A stretch of 64,000 nt of DNA from positions 1 through 64,000 of the forward strand of contig CAVUOD010000004.1 in assembly GCA_963743015.1 (NCBI GenBank). The letters are read 5' to 3'. Below are positions 52,883-61,212 of this stretch, piece by piece (within the stretch, counting starts at the first letter, position 1; every line of letters starts with the position of its first letter). The notes under the pieces were generated by a model. It searched no databases. It saw only the letters and a list, made by a program, of their open reading frames with translations, and had not been told where the DNA came from. This DNA is from CAVSRC01 sp963743015. GTDB lineage: Bacteria > Pseudomonadota > Alphaproteobacteria > Rhizobiales > Kaistiaceae. The position numbers and the translations under genes were made by a program.

Positions 52883-53692
52883 GCCGGCGCATCCTCGAAA
52901 TCTGCGTCGACGGCGCCAGCGGGCTGGCGGCGGCCATTGCCGGCGGCGCCGACCGCATCGAGCTCTGCTCGGCGCTGGCGCTCGGCGGTCTGACGCCGGC
53001 CGCAAGCCTGATGCGCATGGCAGCCGCGGCACCGGTGCCGGTGCATGCGATGGTCAGGCCGCGCGCCGGCGATTTCGTCTTCGGCGCGGCGGACATCGAT
53101 CTCATGCTGGCCGACATCGACGAGGCCCACGACAGCAGGGCTTGCCGGCGTCGTCCTCGGCGCCAGCCGGCCCGACGACCGTCTCGACGAGCCGGCCTTG
53201 CGGCGCTTGCACGATCATGCCGCCGCGCTCGGCCTTTCGACCACACTGCACCGCGCCTTCGACCTTGCGCCCGATCTCGAAGCAGCGCTCGAGAGCGCCA
53301 TCGGCCTCGGCTTCGACCGCGTTCTCACCTCCGGCGGCGCGCCGACGGCTGTTGCCGGCCTCGACCGGCTTGCGCAGCTCCATGAGGCAGCGCGCGGCCG
53401 CATGACGCTGATGCCGGGTTCTGGAATCCGGACCGATACGATCGGCACGGTCGCCCGGCATCTGCCGGTCACCGAAATGCATGCCTCCGCCTCCGAACCG
53501 GCTGAAGCCTCCTTGCGCCTGGGCGCGCTTGGATTCGACAGTGCCGCACAGCGCCGAACCTCGGAGCGGATCGTCCGCGACCTGCACGACGCCTGGCGCG
53601 AGGCCGCGACGGCCAGCAGCAGCCTCAACTCAAAGCCACCCATCAGCAGGATCGCTCTCACCGAGAACAACCTGTTGAGGCTCCACAGCTAG
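52879..53692 (+). pseudogene. cutC: CutC family protein, frameshifted
   Basis: About 270 aa from GTG 52879 (overlapping the ROK stop). RILEICVDGASGLAAAIAGG, ADRIELCSALALGGLTPAAS and HAMVRPRAGDFVF are diagnostic of CutC. An extra base near 53131-53137 shifts to the frame AGLAGVVLGASRPDDRLDEP, TTLHRAFDLAPD, FDRVLTSGGAPTA and MPGSGIRTDT. The last 25 residues (LNSKPPISRIALTENNLLR) are not family-like and the TAG stop lies in the terminal CTAG of the repeat element, so the natural end may have been replaced. The old copper homeostasis role is disputed. Confidence 0.8.
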
Positions 53693-53962
53693 AGCGTTTC
53701 TTGGTCAGATAGAATCGTTCCGACGGAGCGATTTTGCGACAGGATCAAGCCGGCGGGTGAAGGTCGTACCCGGGGTACGGCCGAGACCGACGGCGCCGAT
53801 ACTGGTGCAAAAGCGCCGTCCCTTCGGGTTTCCGACCGGCAGGCGCCCGACGCCGATCCCGGCTCGACCGATGCCCGGCATCGCCCTTCGCCGGTCTCGA
53901 CGCCGGATCGCTCCGCCGGTCGAGAAACGGAACTGCTTCTATCCGACCAAGAAGCGCTCTAG
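53689..53962. repeat. MITE-like element with 26-bp terminal inverted repeats
   Basis: The left end (53689-53714) reads CTAGAGCGTTTCTTGGTC and on to GATAGAA. The right end (53937-53962) is its reverse complement with 24 of 26 matches. Total 274 bases, no transposase. Its terminal CTAGs supply the stop codon of cutC on the left and of the nitrilase gene on the right. The inside has no credible gene (a 71-aa frame is Arg/Pro-rich). Confidence 0.7.
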
Positions 53963-54936
53963 GACAGTTTGACCGGCCGCTCGGAGAAGCGCGCCTCGCG
54001 CGGAGAGACCGTATAGGACTGCGGCCTTGTGAGGATGCCGTAGAGCTCCGGCCGCCGCCCGCGGATCCAGCGCCGGCCCGTCGCCAGCGGCAACAGGTCC
54101 AGGTCGAGGTCGGCGACCACCATCTTGTCGCGCGCCGCCCACGTCTCGCGGAGAATGCGCCCGTAGGGATCGATGATCATGGCATTGCCGGTCCGCACCT
54201 CGCCATTGTCTTCGCCAACGCCGTTGCTGAACACGACGAAGAGCCCATTGTCATGCGCCCGGGCGGGCAGCCAGCGCATGAGCCAGCCGCGGCCCTTCGG
54301 TCCGCGAAATTCGCGCGCGATTGCCTGCGCATCCGTGTGGCGATTACGCCAGACCGCGACATCGATCAGTCCCATCGCATGCGGACTGCGCGATGCGCAG
54401 CCGCCGGTCTGGTGCGGAGCGAGAAGCACGTCGGCGCCAAGCAGCGCCGTCGCGCGGACGTTCTCCACGAGGTTGTTGTCCCAGCAGATCAGAACGCCAA
54501 CACGCACGCCCCAAGGCGTGTCGAAGACGGTGTAGCGATCGCCGCTGCTGATCTCGTCGTGCTCGAACGCATGGAGCTTGCGATGAACATGGACATCGCC
54601 GTTGGGCAGCGCAACGAGATAGCTGTTGAACAGCCTTCCGTCGTCCGCACGCTCGAGCAGCCCCGCGCCGATTCCGATGCCAAGCTCTGAGGCGAGGCGG
54701 CGAAGCTGTCCGGCGGACTCGCCATCGCTCGCGCGCTCGCTCAACTGGTCCAGTTCGGCCCGGCTGAGCCCGGGCACGTGCCAATAGCCGCAGATGCACA
54801 TCTCGGGCATGGCCACCAGCGCGGCGCCCTGTCTGGCGGCCCGCTTCGCGAAAGCCGCTATCCGGCCCATGTTGTAGGGCTTGTCGCTTGCCCGATGCTG
54901 AAACTGAACGCTGGCAACCCGAACCACATTGGCCAT
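53959..54936 (-). CDS. carbon-nitrogen hydrolase (nitrilase superfamily)
   Basis: 325 aa from ATG 54936 with GGGGGA upstream. The catalytic triad is visible: Glu in LVAMPEMCICGYWH, Lys in VHRKLHAFEHDE, Cys in VGVLICWDNNLVEN. It is close to the N-carbamoylputrescine amidase and beta-ureidopropionase branch, but the exact amide is unknown. The stop TAG (53961-53959) is formed by the repeat element's right end. Confidence 0.88.
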   Translation of the reverse strand: MANVVRVASVQFQHRASDKPYNMGRIAAFAKRAARQGAALVAMPEMCICGYWHVPGLSRAELDQLSERASDGESAGQLRRLASELGIGIGAGLLERADDGRLFNSYLVALPNGDVHVHRKLHAFEHDEISSGDRYTVFDTPWGVRVGVLICWDNNLVENVRATALLGADVLLAPHQTGGCASRSPHAMGLIDVAVWRNRHTDAQAIAREFRGPKGRGWLMRWLPARAHDNGLFVVFSNGVGEDNGEVRTGNAMIIDPYGRILRETWAARDKMVVADLDLDLLPLATGRRWIRGRRPELYGILTRPQSYTVSPREARFSERPVKLS

Positions 54937-55584
54937 CGCATTCCCCCGCTCGTCGAATTGCGCGTCGGCGCAGCCGGCATCTTGCCACGCCGAGGCGGCC
55001 GGCATCATACAGGGCCTTGCGCATCGAGCGGCCTCACGACTGATATCGTCGGGAAACCTTTCGCGGAGTCATATCCGCCACACGATGTCGAAACCGCCTC
55101 GCGCTCAAAAATTGCCGATTGACTTTGCTAGCCGTCGTACCAAAATCAGTGTTGTAGGTTCCACAGACAAAGGAGGAACCATGGCGCCACCTGAGATGCA
55201 TTGCCGCCATGATCGCTGCGGACGACGTTCGGGCTTCAGCGTAGCGGCATTGACGAACGGCTTGCCAGGAGCGGCCTCTTAGGGCCGCATCAGTGAGGCA
55301 AGGCCCAGCTTGGCCGCTCCTTGGCAGGTAATCCTGCGGTTCAATATTGCGCCTGTCGGCCCACGTCATTTCGGAAGAATGGCTGTGGGTTTTTTGTCGG
55401 CCGCACGGAACCAGACGCGCCGGCAGCCCCACTGAAGATTTCTCCGAGCTTCGAACCGGAGACTGCGGCATCGCTATCGGTCACGGCCGGCATGCCATGC
55501 CGAAACGCAGTCCGACCGACCGGCATGCCGATTCGTCGTCAGCCGTGCAGTTGCACTGCTGTAGCGTGCGCTCCGAGGCGGCTC
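54937..55584. other. 648-base gap, one possible small ORF, nothing else recognised
   Basis: Between the nitrilase start and the ferritin-like gene's stop. Open frames on both strands here are Arg/Pro-rich or antisense shadows. A possible 33-aa ORF is listed separately. A stretch near 55441-55465 looks like a tRNA T-arm on the minus strand but does not fold into a tRNA. Confidence 0.4.
55181..55282 (+). CDS. possible 33-aa small protein with an ideal ribosome binding site
   Basis: AAAGGAGGAACC directly before ATG 55181 is a near-perfect Shine-Dalgarno with good spacing. The ORF reads MAPPEMHCRHDRCGRRSGFS and ends LPGAAS. No relatives recognised. It could be a leader peptide or chance. Confidence 0.25.
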   Translation: MAPPEMHCRHDRCGRRSGFSVAALTNGLPGAAS

Positions 55585-56082
55585 TCACACGCCGCCGGAA
55601 TGGACCACCTGGTAGTAGACCTTCTCCAGCTCTTCCTTGTGCTGAGCCTCTTCGTTGGCAAGGAAGGTGAAGGCCGTTTTGAGCGCCCCTTCGGGAGCGG
55701 TCTCGGCAAGCTCGGTGTACTGCTCCATCGCCGCGGTCTCGCGCAGCAGCGCGTATTGCAGGACCGCCTGATCGTCCGGGTCGGGGCCGAGATCGGGCGT
55801 CTGCACGCAATCGGAGAATTTCCCGTCCGCCACGGGCCTGGCAATCTTCTCCTCCATGTGCCCGATCACATCGGGGTCGGCGGCGAGCTTGGTGAACAGA
55901 TCGACGTGGCCCTGTTCCTCCTCCGCCAGTTCCTCGGCCAGCCAGCGCAGGTTCTTCGATACCTTGGGGACCAGCGCCTTGTAGAAATCGCGCGCCACCA
56001 CCTCGAACTGCGTGGCCGTGTCCATGATCTCGCGCACGGTCGTCACACCGGTCAGCTTTTCCTTGTTGGCTTCGCTGCTCAT
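55585..56082 (-). CDS. ferritin-like/rubrerythrin-type diiron protein
   Basis: 165 aa from ATG 56082. Four-helix bundle ferritin-like pattern with carboxylates: TATQFEVVARDFYKALVPKV, LAEELAEEEQGHVDLFTKLA (EExxH) and AMEQYTELAET, then FTFLANEEAQHKEELEKVYY (ExxH). These are the two E-x-x-H pairs of a diiron site. No rubredoxin CxxC module. Its start overlaps the stop of the flavoprotein gene (ATGA), so it is the last gene of the oxidoreductase operon; a protective or oxidant-scavenging role is inferred. Confidence 0.82.
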   Translation of the reverse strand: MSSEANKEKLTGVTTVREIMDTATQFEVVARDFYKALVPKVSKNLRWLAEELAEEEQGHVDLFTKLAADPDVIGHMEEKIARPVADGKFSDCVQTPDLGPDPDDQAVLQYALLRETAAMEQYTELAETAPEGALKTAFTFLANEEAQHKEELEKVYYQVVHSGGV

Positions 56083-57869
56083 GTCAGCGTCTCCTTCCTG
56101 GTGGTGAGCATGGCGCTCACCGATTTGGCGACACGGTGACCGTCCGCCACCGCATGGACGACATCGGGACCGGAGACCGCGTCGCCCGCCGCCCACAGCC
56201 ACGGCTCGGACGTGCGGCCATCGGCATCGATGCGGACGCGTCCGCGGTTCCATTCCAGCGCCTCGGTCAGCGCCTTGCCCAACAGCGAGATGTCGGCGGC
56301 CTGGCCGATGGCCTCGATGACCATCTCGGCCGGATGCACCATCTCGTCGCTCTCGTCGTATTTCGGCGCGAAACGGCCCTCTTCGTCGAAGATCGCCTTG
56401 CACTTCCAGGTCTTCAAGCCGGCGACCTTGCCGTCCTCGACCAGGATTTCCTGGGGCCCGCGCGCATCGTAGATGACGCAGCCTTCTTCCTGCGCCTCCT
56501 CGACCTCTTCGCGGTCGGCGAGGAAATGCGCGAAGTCTTCCAGCGCGGTCACGGTCATGCCGACCTTGCCGTATTTCTGCTTCTGCAGGCGGGCCATGGA
56601 GCGGGCGATATCCATCGCCACGTTGCCGCCGCCGATGACTGAAATCTGTGCCGGCACCGGCACTTCCTCGCCGGCGGTGATCCGGCGCAGGAGGTCGATT
56701 GCCGCTTCCGCCTTGTCGCTGCCCGGCACGCGGGTCGAGCGGCCCTGATGCAGGCCGATGGTCAGCACGACCGCATCATAGGCCTGCCTGAGCTGGTCGA
56801 TGGTGATCTCGCGGCCCACCCGCATGTTGCAGCGAATCTCGACGCCCATGGATTCGATGACGGAGATCTCGTGGTCGAGCACGTCGTAGGGCAGCCGGTA
56901 TTCGGGGATGCCGTAGCGCATCATGCCGCCGGCCTTGGCAAGCGCCTCGAAGACGACGACCTTGTGCCCCTGGCGGGCAAGATCGAATGCGGTGGTGAGG
57001 CCGGCCGGCCCGGCGCCGATGATCGCCACGCTCCGGCCGCTCTCCGCCACGTCGGGCTTCTTGATGAGGTCGAAATAGCGCTCGCGCGGCACATTGTCGG
57101 TGATGGCGCGCTTGAGCCAGCGGATGGCGATGGCGTCGCCCTCATGCAGCGCCGCGCAGGAGGTCTCGCATTTGTGGGTGCAGATGCGTCCGCACACCTG
57201 GCTGAACGGATTGGTCTCGTAGAGTAGCTGGAGGCCGCCTTCGAAGTCGCCCTCGCGTACCTTCTCGATATAGTCGGGAATATCCATGTGGGTGGGGCAC
57301 GTCGCCACGCACAGGCCGCACTGGACGCAGCGGTCGGCCTCGATCGCCGCTTCGGCCTGGGTGAAGCCGGCGACGATCTCGTCGAAGTTGCCGAGCCGCT
57401 CTTCCGGCTCGAGCATGCCCATCGGCGCGCGCTCGATGCCCGAGAGCCTGCGTATGTCCTCGCGCGCGTATCCCTTCTCCTCGTCGTCCCACGACTTCTT
57501 GTCGACGCCGGGAATGAAGCGGAAGGCATCCGGATCGCTGTCCACCCAGGTGTATTCGTTCGACATGGTCAGCGAGCCGGTCATGCACACATCGACGCAC
57601 AGCGCGCACCAGCAGCAGCGGCCGTAGTCGATCATCGGCCTGAGGCCGCTGTCGCCGGGCTTCGGATCGGAGACCGGCACCATGTCGATGGCTGCGTTCT
57701 GGCAGATCGTCTCGCACGAGCCACAGCCGATGCATTTGGTCAGGTCGTTCTGGTGGAAGCCGCGATAGCGGTCCGCGGCCTCGCGGTGGAGCGGGTCCTT
57801 GATGGTGACCGGCGTCTCGAGGGCGTGCTTCCACGCGGTGTATGGGGACAGGACGTCACGCAGGGACAT
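56079..57869 (-). CDS. NuoI-like 2x[4Fe-4S] module fused to GltD/NfnB-like flavoprotein
   Basis: 596 aa. Residues 46-56 (CIGCGSCETIC) and 85-95 (CCWCALCVDVC) bind two [4Fe-4S] clusters as in NuoI. A GltD-type N-terminal domain follows (CVQCGLCVATCPTHMDIPDY, residues 181-200, and CGRICTHKCETSC at 226-238), then FAD-binding VAIIGAGPAGLTTAFDLARQ and NAD(P)-binding VIGGGNVAMDIARSMAR. The C-terminal WLWAAGDAVSGPDVVHAVAD is the second FAD motif. It is likely the electron-input subunit, taking the place of NuoEFG. Coupled to the ferritin-like gene. Confidence 0.88.
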   Translation of the reverse strand: MSLRDVLSPYTAWKHALETPVTIKDPLHREAADRYRGFHQNDLTKCIGCGSCETICQNAAIDMVPVSDPKPGDSGLRPMIDYGRCCWCALCVDVCMTGSLTMSNEYTWVDSDPDAFRFIPGVDKKSWDDEEKGYAREDIRRLSGIERAPMGMLEPEERLGNFDEIVAGFTQAEAAIEADRCVQCGLCVATCPTHMDIPDYIEKVREGDFEGGLQLLYETNPFSQVCGRICTHKCETSCAALHEGDAIAIRWLKRAITDNVPRERYFDLIKKPDVAESGRSVAIIGAGPAGLTTAFDLARQGHKVVVFEALAKAGGMMRYGIPEYRLPYDVLDHEISVIESMGVEIRCNMRVGREITIDQLRQAYDAVVLTIGLHQGRSTRVPGSDKAEAAIDLLRRITAGEEVPVPAQISVIGGGNVAMDIARSMARLQKQKYGKVGMTVTALEDFAHFLADREEVEEAQEEGCVIYDARGPQEILVEDGKVAGLKTWKCKAIFDEEGRFAPKYDESDEMVHPAEMVIEAIGQAADISLLGKALTEALEWNRGRVRIDADGRTSEPWLWAAGDAVSGPDVVHAVADGHRVAKSVSAMLTTRKETLT

Positions 57870-57875
57870 GACGCA

Positions 57876-59057
57876 TTACCTCTCGATTTCCGGCGGATAG
57901 GTGTGCAGCGAAACCATGAGTGCCGCCACGTCGGAGATGTTCGTGCCGGGGATCAGGTGCTCGAGCAGCGCCATCGCGTGGGTGTAGGATGGTCCGCGCA
58001 CATTGACCCGGCGGGGATAGCCGCAGCCGTCGGTGACCAGGTAGTAGCCGTATTCGCCGCGCGAGCACTCGCCCTTGATGTAGGTCTCGCCGCGCGGGAT
58101 CTTCCAATGCAGCACATTGGGGATCTTCGCCATGACCTCGCCCGTCTTCGGCATCTTGGCGAGGATCTGGCGGATCAGCGAGATCGACACCTTGATGTCG
58201 CGGAAGCGCGTCAGCGCCCGGTTATAGATGTCGCTGACATCGGCCGTCGGCACCGCGAAGTCGAGCTGATCGTAGACCAGATAGGGGCTGTCCTTGCGCA
58301 CGTCCTTGGCCACGCCCCCTGCCCGCGCATTGGGACCGGTCACGCCATAGGGCTCGAACAGCTTGGGGTCGATCACGCCGACGCCCTGGGTGCGGCGCTT
58401 GAACACCGCATTGCGGAACATGACCTTCTCGGTGTCGTCGAGATAGCGCTCGGCGGTCTTGAGGACCCCTTCCATGCGCTCGGTAAAGCCTTCCGGCAGA
58501 TGCGCGCGCACGCCGCCCGGCAGGATGAACATGTGATAGATGCGCGCCCCGGTGAGCTCCTCGAAGCGGTCGAGCATGATGTCGCGGACATAGGTCAGCC
58601 ACTGACCGACCACGCCGAGGCCGAGGCTGCCCGACTGCCCGCCCATGTACATCATGTACGAGTTGAAGCGGCCCATCTCGAGGATCAGCGCACGGATCCA
58701 CTTGGCCATCTCCGGCACCTCGATGCCGGCAAGGTCCTCGACCGCGGCCGCATAGCAGTATTCGTTGAAGTCGGGCTCGGGCACGCAGACGCGGCAGACG
58801 ATCGGAAAGACCTGGATGAAGGTCCGCCGCTCCATCAGCTTCTCGAAGCCGCGATGGAGATAGCCGACATGGGTCTTGCCCTCGACCACCTCGTCGCCGC
58901 ACACGGTCAGCTCCACCGACATGTTGCCGGTGATGCCGGGATGGTTCGGGCCCTGCCAGAGCTTCAGATACTTGCCCGTCTCGAGATCGATCTCGAGCTT
59001 TCCGTCGGGACCGACAGAGGGATATTGCGAGCGGTCGGTTTGCAGGTTGAGCTGCAT
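57876..59057 (-). CDS. NuoD-like subunit of a complex I-related oxidoreductase
   Basis: 393 aa. Family sequence: GPNHPGITGNMSVELTVCGD, THVGYLHRGFEKLMERRTFI (His63 and His68 region of the quinone site), LAGIEVPEMAKWIRALILEM, GRFNSYMMYMGGQSGSLG, and NVRGPSYTHAMALLEHLIPG. At residues 88-91 it has CRVC (PIVCRVCVPEPD), which is not typical of NuoD; the C-terminal DPCxxC of [NiFe] hydrogenases is absent, so no NiFe site is expected. Starts 1 base after nuoC-like. Confidence 0.88.
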   Translation of the reverse strand: MQLNLQTDRSQYPSVGPDGKLEIDLETGKYLKLWQGPNHPGITGNMSVELTVCGDEVVEGKTHVGYLHRGFEKLMERRTFIQVFPIVCRVCVPEPDFNEYCYAAAVEDLAGIEVPEMAKWIRALILEMGRFNSYMMYMGGQSGSLGLGVVGQWLTYVRDIMLDRFEELTGARIYHMFILPGGVRAHLPEGFTERMEGVLKTAERYLDDTEKVMFRNAVFKRRTQGVGVIDPKLFEPYGVTGPNARAGGVAKDVRKDSPYLVYDQLDFAVPTADVSDIYNRALTRFRDIKVSISLIRQILAKMPKTGEVMAKIPNVLHWKIPRGETYIKGECSRGEYGYYLVTDGCGYPRRVNVRGPSYTHAMALLEHLIPGTNISDVAALMVSLHTYPPEIER

Positions 59058-59058
59058 C

Positions 59059-59613
59059 TTACTTCGCTCCTTGCGGCACGCGGTCCGGATAGAGATGCTT
59101 CTTCATGTGTTCGCGCGGGTCGTGCGTCTCGCGGCCCGGCCGCTCGCGATAGGTCTGCTGCGAGTAGCCGAGCGAGTCGAAATCGCGCCGGTAGGGCGGC
59201 AGGTCGGTCCAGCCTTCGAGGATGAATTCCTCGTTGACCCGCGGCGAGCCGGGGAAGTCGATGCCGAACATCTCCTTCAGTTCGCGCTGATAGGTTTCCG
59301 CCGTCGGCCACAGGTCGTGGATCGTGTCGCCGGTCGCCTTGCGGCGATCAAGCATCACGCGCAGCGCCAGCGTCTGGTCGGCCTGGCGGTTGTTCATCAT
59401 GTAGGTGAGCTGGAACTTGTCCTCCTCGATCCAGTCGACGGCGGTCAACAGGACGAGATGGGTGAAGCCCTCCACGTCGCGCAGTTCGACGAGGATGGCG
59501 CGCAACTCGTCGCGGCGGACGGTCACGAAAGCGAGGTTGGCGCGCTGGAACTCCGCCGGCTCCAGGCGGTAGCGTTTGCCAAGTCGGTCAAGCAGCTCTT
59601 TCATCGTGCTCAC
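59059..59613 (-). CDS. NuoC-like subunit of a complex I-related oxidoreductase
   Basis: 184 aa. THLVLLTAVDWIEEDKFQLT, the WPTAETYQRELKEMFGIDFP segment (the ERExxxxxGIxFxGxP signature of 30-kDa subunits, here RELKEMFGIDFPGSP) and LPPYRRDF near the end. The start overlaps nuoB-like's stop. It completes the B-C-D hydrophilic connecting module. Confidence 0.88.
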   Translation of the reverse strand: MSTMKELLDRLGKRYRLEPAEFQRANLAFVTVRRDELRAILVELRDVEGFTHLVLLTAVDWIEEDKFQLTYMMNNRQADQTLALRVMLDRRKATGDTIHDLWPTAETYQRELKEMFGIDFPGSPRVNEEFILEGWTDLPPYRRDFDSLGYSQQTYRERPGRETHDPREHMKKHLYPDRVPQGAK

Positions 59614-60302
59614 CAGCTATAGTCCGGCATATCCCAGTCCTTGATCACGGCCTTCTGGTTGGCCTTGTACTGGGCGAAATTCTCGGCGTACTTGTTGGCG
59701 CCTTCGGCCTTGCCGGCGCGAATGATCTTCTTCAGTTCCACGAAGCCGGCGAGCAGCGCCTCGGGCCGCGGCATGCAGCCGGCGATGTAGAGATCGACCG
59801 GCAGATAGTCGTCGAGCCGCTTGATGGTGTTGTAGCTGTCCCAGTACATGCCGCCATTGATGGTGCAGGAGCCAAGGCCGATGACGTATTTGGGCTGCTG
59901 CATCTGCTCGTAGGAGCGGATGGCACGCTTCAGCGTCTTCACCGAAAGATAGCCGGAGATCATCAGCAGGTTCGATTGCCGCGGCGTCGGCCGCCACTGG
60001 ACGCCGTAGCGGTAGGCGTCGAAGCGCGGCGTCATCAGCGGACGCATCTCGATGGCGCCGCACCCCGTGCCGAAGCCGAGGATCCACAGGCTCTCGGCCC
60101 GCGCCCAGTTGTAGAAGTCCTCGACGATCTTCGAGTAAGCCTTGGGATGGACCTTCGGCGGAGCTTCGCAGAAGTAGTCCTTCAGCGGCTCGATCTCGAT
60201 GGTCTGGCCGTCGGGCGTCTCGACCGTACGGGGCCTGAGCTCCTCGCGCAGCGGGATCTGCTTGTCGACGTTCTTGAGGAAGTTCGGATCGACGTGTTTC
60301 AT
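59610..60302 (-). CDS. NuoB-like subunit with an altered N2 cluster site
   Basis: 230 aa. Contains LWILGFGTGCGAIEMRPLMT, GLGSCTINGGMYWDSYN and VDLYIAGCMPRPEALLAGFV, aligning with the three Cys regions of NuoB. The tandem Cys pair of ordinary NuoB (ACCAIEM) is replaced by Cys81-Gly82, leaving only Cys81, Cys146 and Cys176 as obvious N2 ligands. A long N-terminal extension (about 60 residues) precedes the domain. Read directly from the DNA (TGC GGC on the coding strand). Confidence 0.88.
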   Translation of the reverse strand: MKHVDPNFLKNVDKQIPLREELRPRTVETPDGQTIEIEPLKDYFCEAPPKVHPKAYSKIVEDFYNWARAESLWILGFGTGCGAIEMRPLMTPRFDAYRYGVQWRPTPRQSNLLMISGYLSVKTLKRAIRSYEQMQQPKYVIGLGSCTINGGMYWDSYNTIKRLDDYLPVDLYIAGCMPRPEALLAGFVELKKIIRAGKAEGANKYAENFAQYKANQKAVIKDWDMPDYSW

Positions 60303-60306
60303 CTCG

Positions 60307-61212
60307 TCACACCACCAGGATGGCGAGGACGCCCACGGGCAGCCCCCACTTGAGGAAGAAGCGAATCGATTGCTCGACGCGGAAGCGCGGATGGACGACT
60401 CCGATTATCGCCGAGATCATGTAGAGGCAGAACACCTTGATCGCGAACTCGCCCCAGTTCGTCGCGCCGCCGAAGAACAGGTTCATGTAGACGACCGACT
60501 TGGCGATCGGGAACAGGTTCCGATTGGTCTGCATCAGCGCCAGGTAGGACGAGTGGTATTCGGTCGGCGGGCCGATCGGAATTTCCTGCGGCGCCAGCAC
60601 CACGTCGAAAGGCGAACGCATCATCGTGCCGACGAAGGAGAACATGGCCGCAAGCGTCGTCAACGGCGCGGTGAACAGCGTCCAGTTGAAGATCGAGCCC
60701 TGCTGGGCGGCGACGATCTTGGTGATGTCGAGCGTGCCGTAGTGCAGCGCCATGGCGAAGACGGCGAGCGCCAGTGGCAGTTCCGCCATGGTCACCTGGG
60801 AGAGGCCGCGCGAGACGCCGATGGCCGAATAGGGATGGCCCGACTCCCCGGCGCCGAGCGCCATGCCCAGCGTTCCGAAGAAGACGAAGTAGAGCGCCAG
60901 GATCAGATCGCCGGCATAGGAGAAGTTCTGGTTCCAGCTCGAGCCGTAGATCGTCGGCACGAACAGCAGGAGACCGATGCCGCCGGTCAGCCGGAAGACC
61001 GGGCCGAGATAGTACATCACGCCGTGGGAGATCTTCGAGCGCAGCGCGAAGTTCTTGAACAGGTCGATGTAGTTCTGCCACACCGGGATGCCGTAGCGCC
61101 CGCTTGCCCGCGCGCCGATCTTGCGCACGATCGCCGTCATGATCAGTCCGTAGTTGAGGACGATGAACAGCGTCAGGAGGGCGTAGGGGATCTGGATCCA
61201 CTCGAACTTCAT
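60307..61212 (-). CDS. NuoH/HyfC-like membrane subunit
   Basis: 301 aa, about eight hydrophobic helices. Features of the NuoH/HyfC/MbhM family: WQNYIDLFKNFALRSKISHG near the quinone cavity, AGDLILALYFVFFGTLGMA, GAGESGHPYSAIGVSRGL, MAELPLALAVFAMALHYGTL, and SPFDVVLAPQEIPIGPPTEY. The ATG at 61212 overlaps the stop of the antiporter-like gene. It links the soluble module to the proton-pumping arm. Confidence 0.88.
   Translation of the reverse strand: MKFEWIQIPYALLTLFIVLNYGLIMTAIVRKIGARASGRYGIPVWQNYIDLFKNFALRSKISHGVMYYLGPVFRLTGGIGLLLFVPTIYGSSWNQNFSYAGDLILALYFVFFGTLGMALGAGESGHPYSAIGVSRGLSQVTMAELPLALAVFAMALHYGTLDITKIVAAQQGSIFNWTLFTAPLTTLAAMFSFVGTMMRSPFDVVLAPQEIPIGPPTEYHSSYLALMQTNRNLFPIAKSVVYMNLFFGGATNWGEFAIKVFCLYMISAIIGVVHPRFRVEQSIRFFLKWGLPVGVLAILVV

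Noticed and set aside
55430..55500. tRNA-like T-arm (GGTTCGAA on the minus strand)
   Set aside because: The stem CTCCG/CGGAG would leave a 10-base loop and there is no acceptor or anticodon arm in register.
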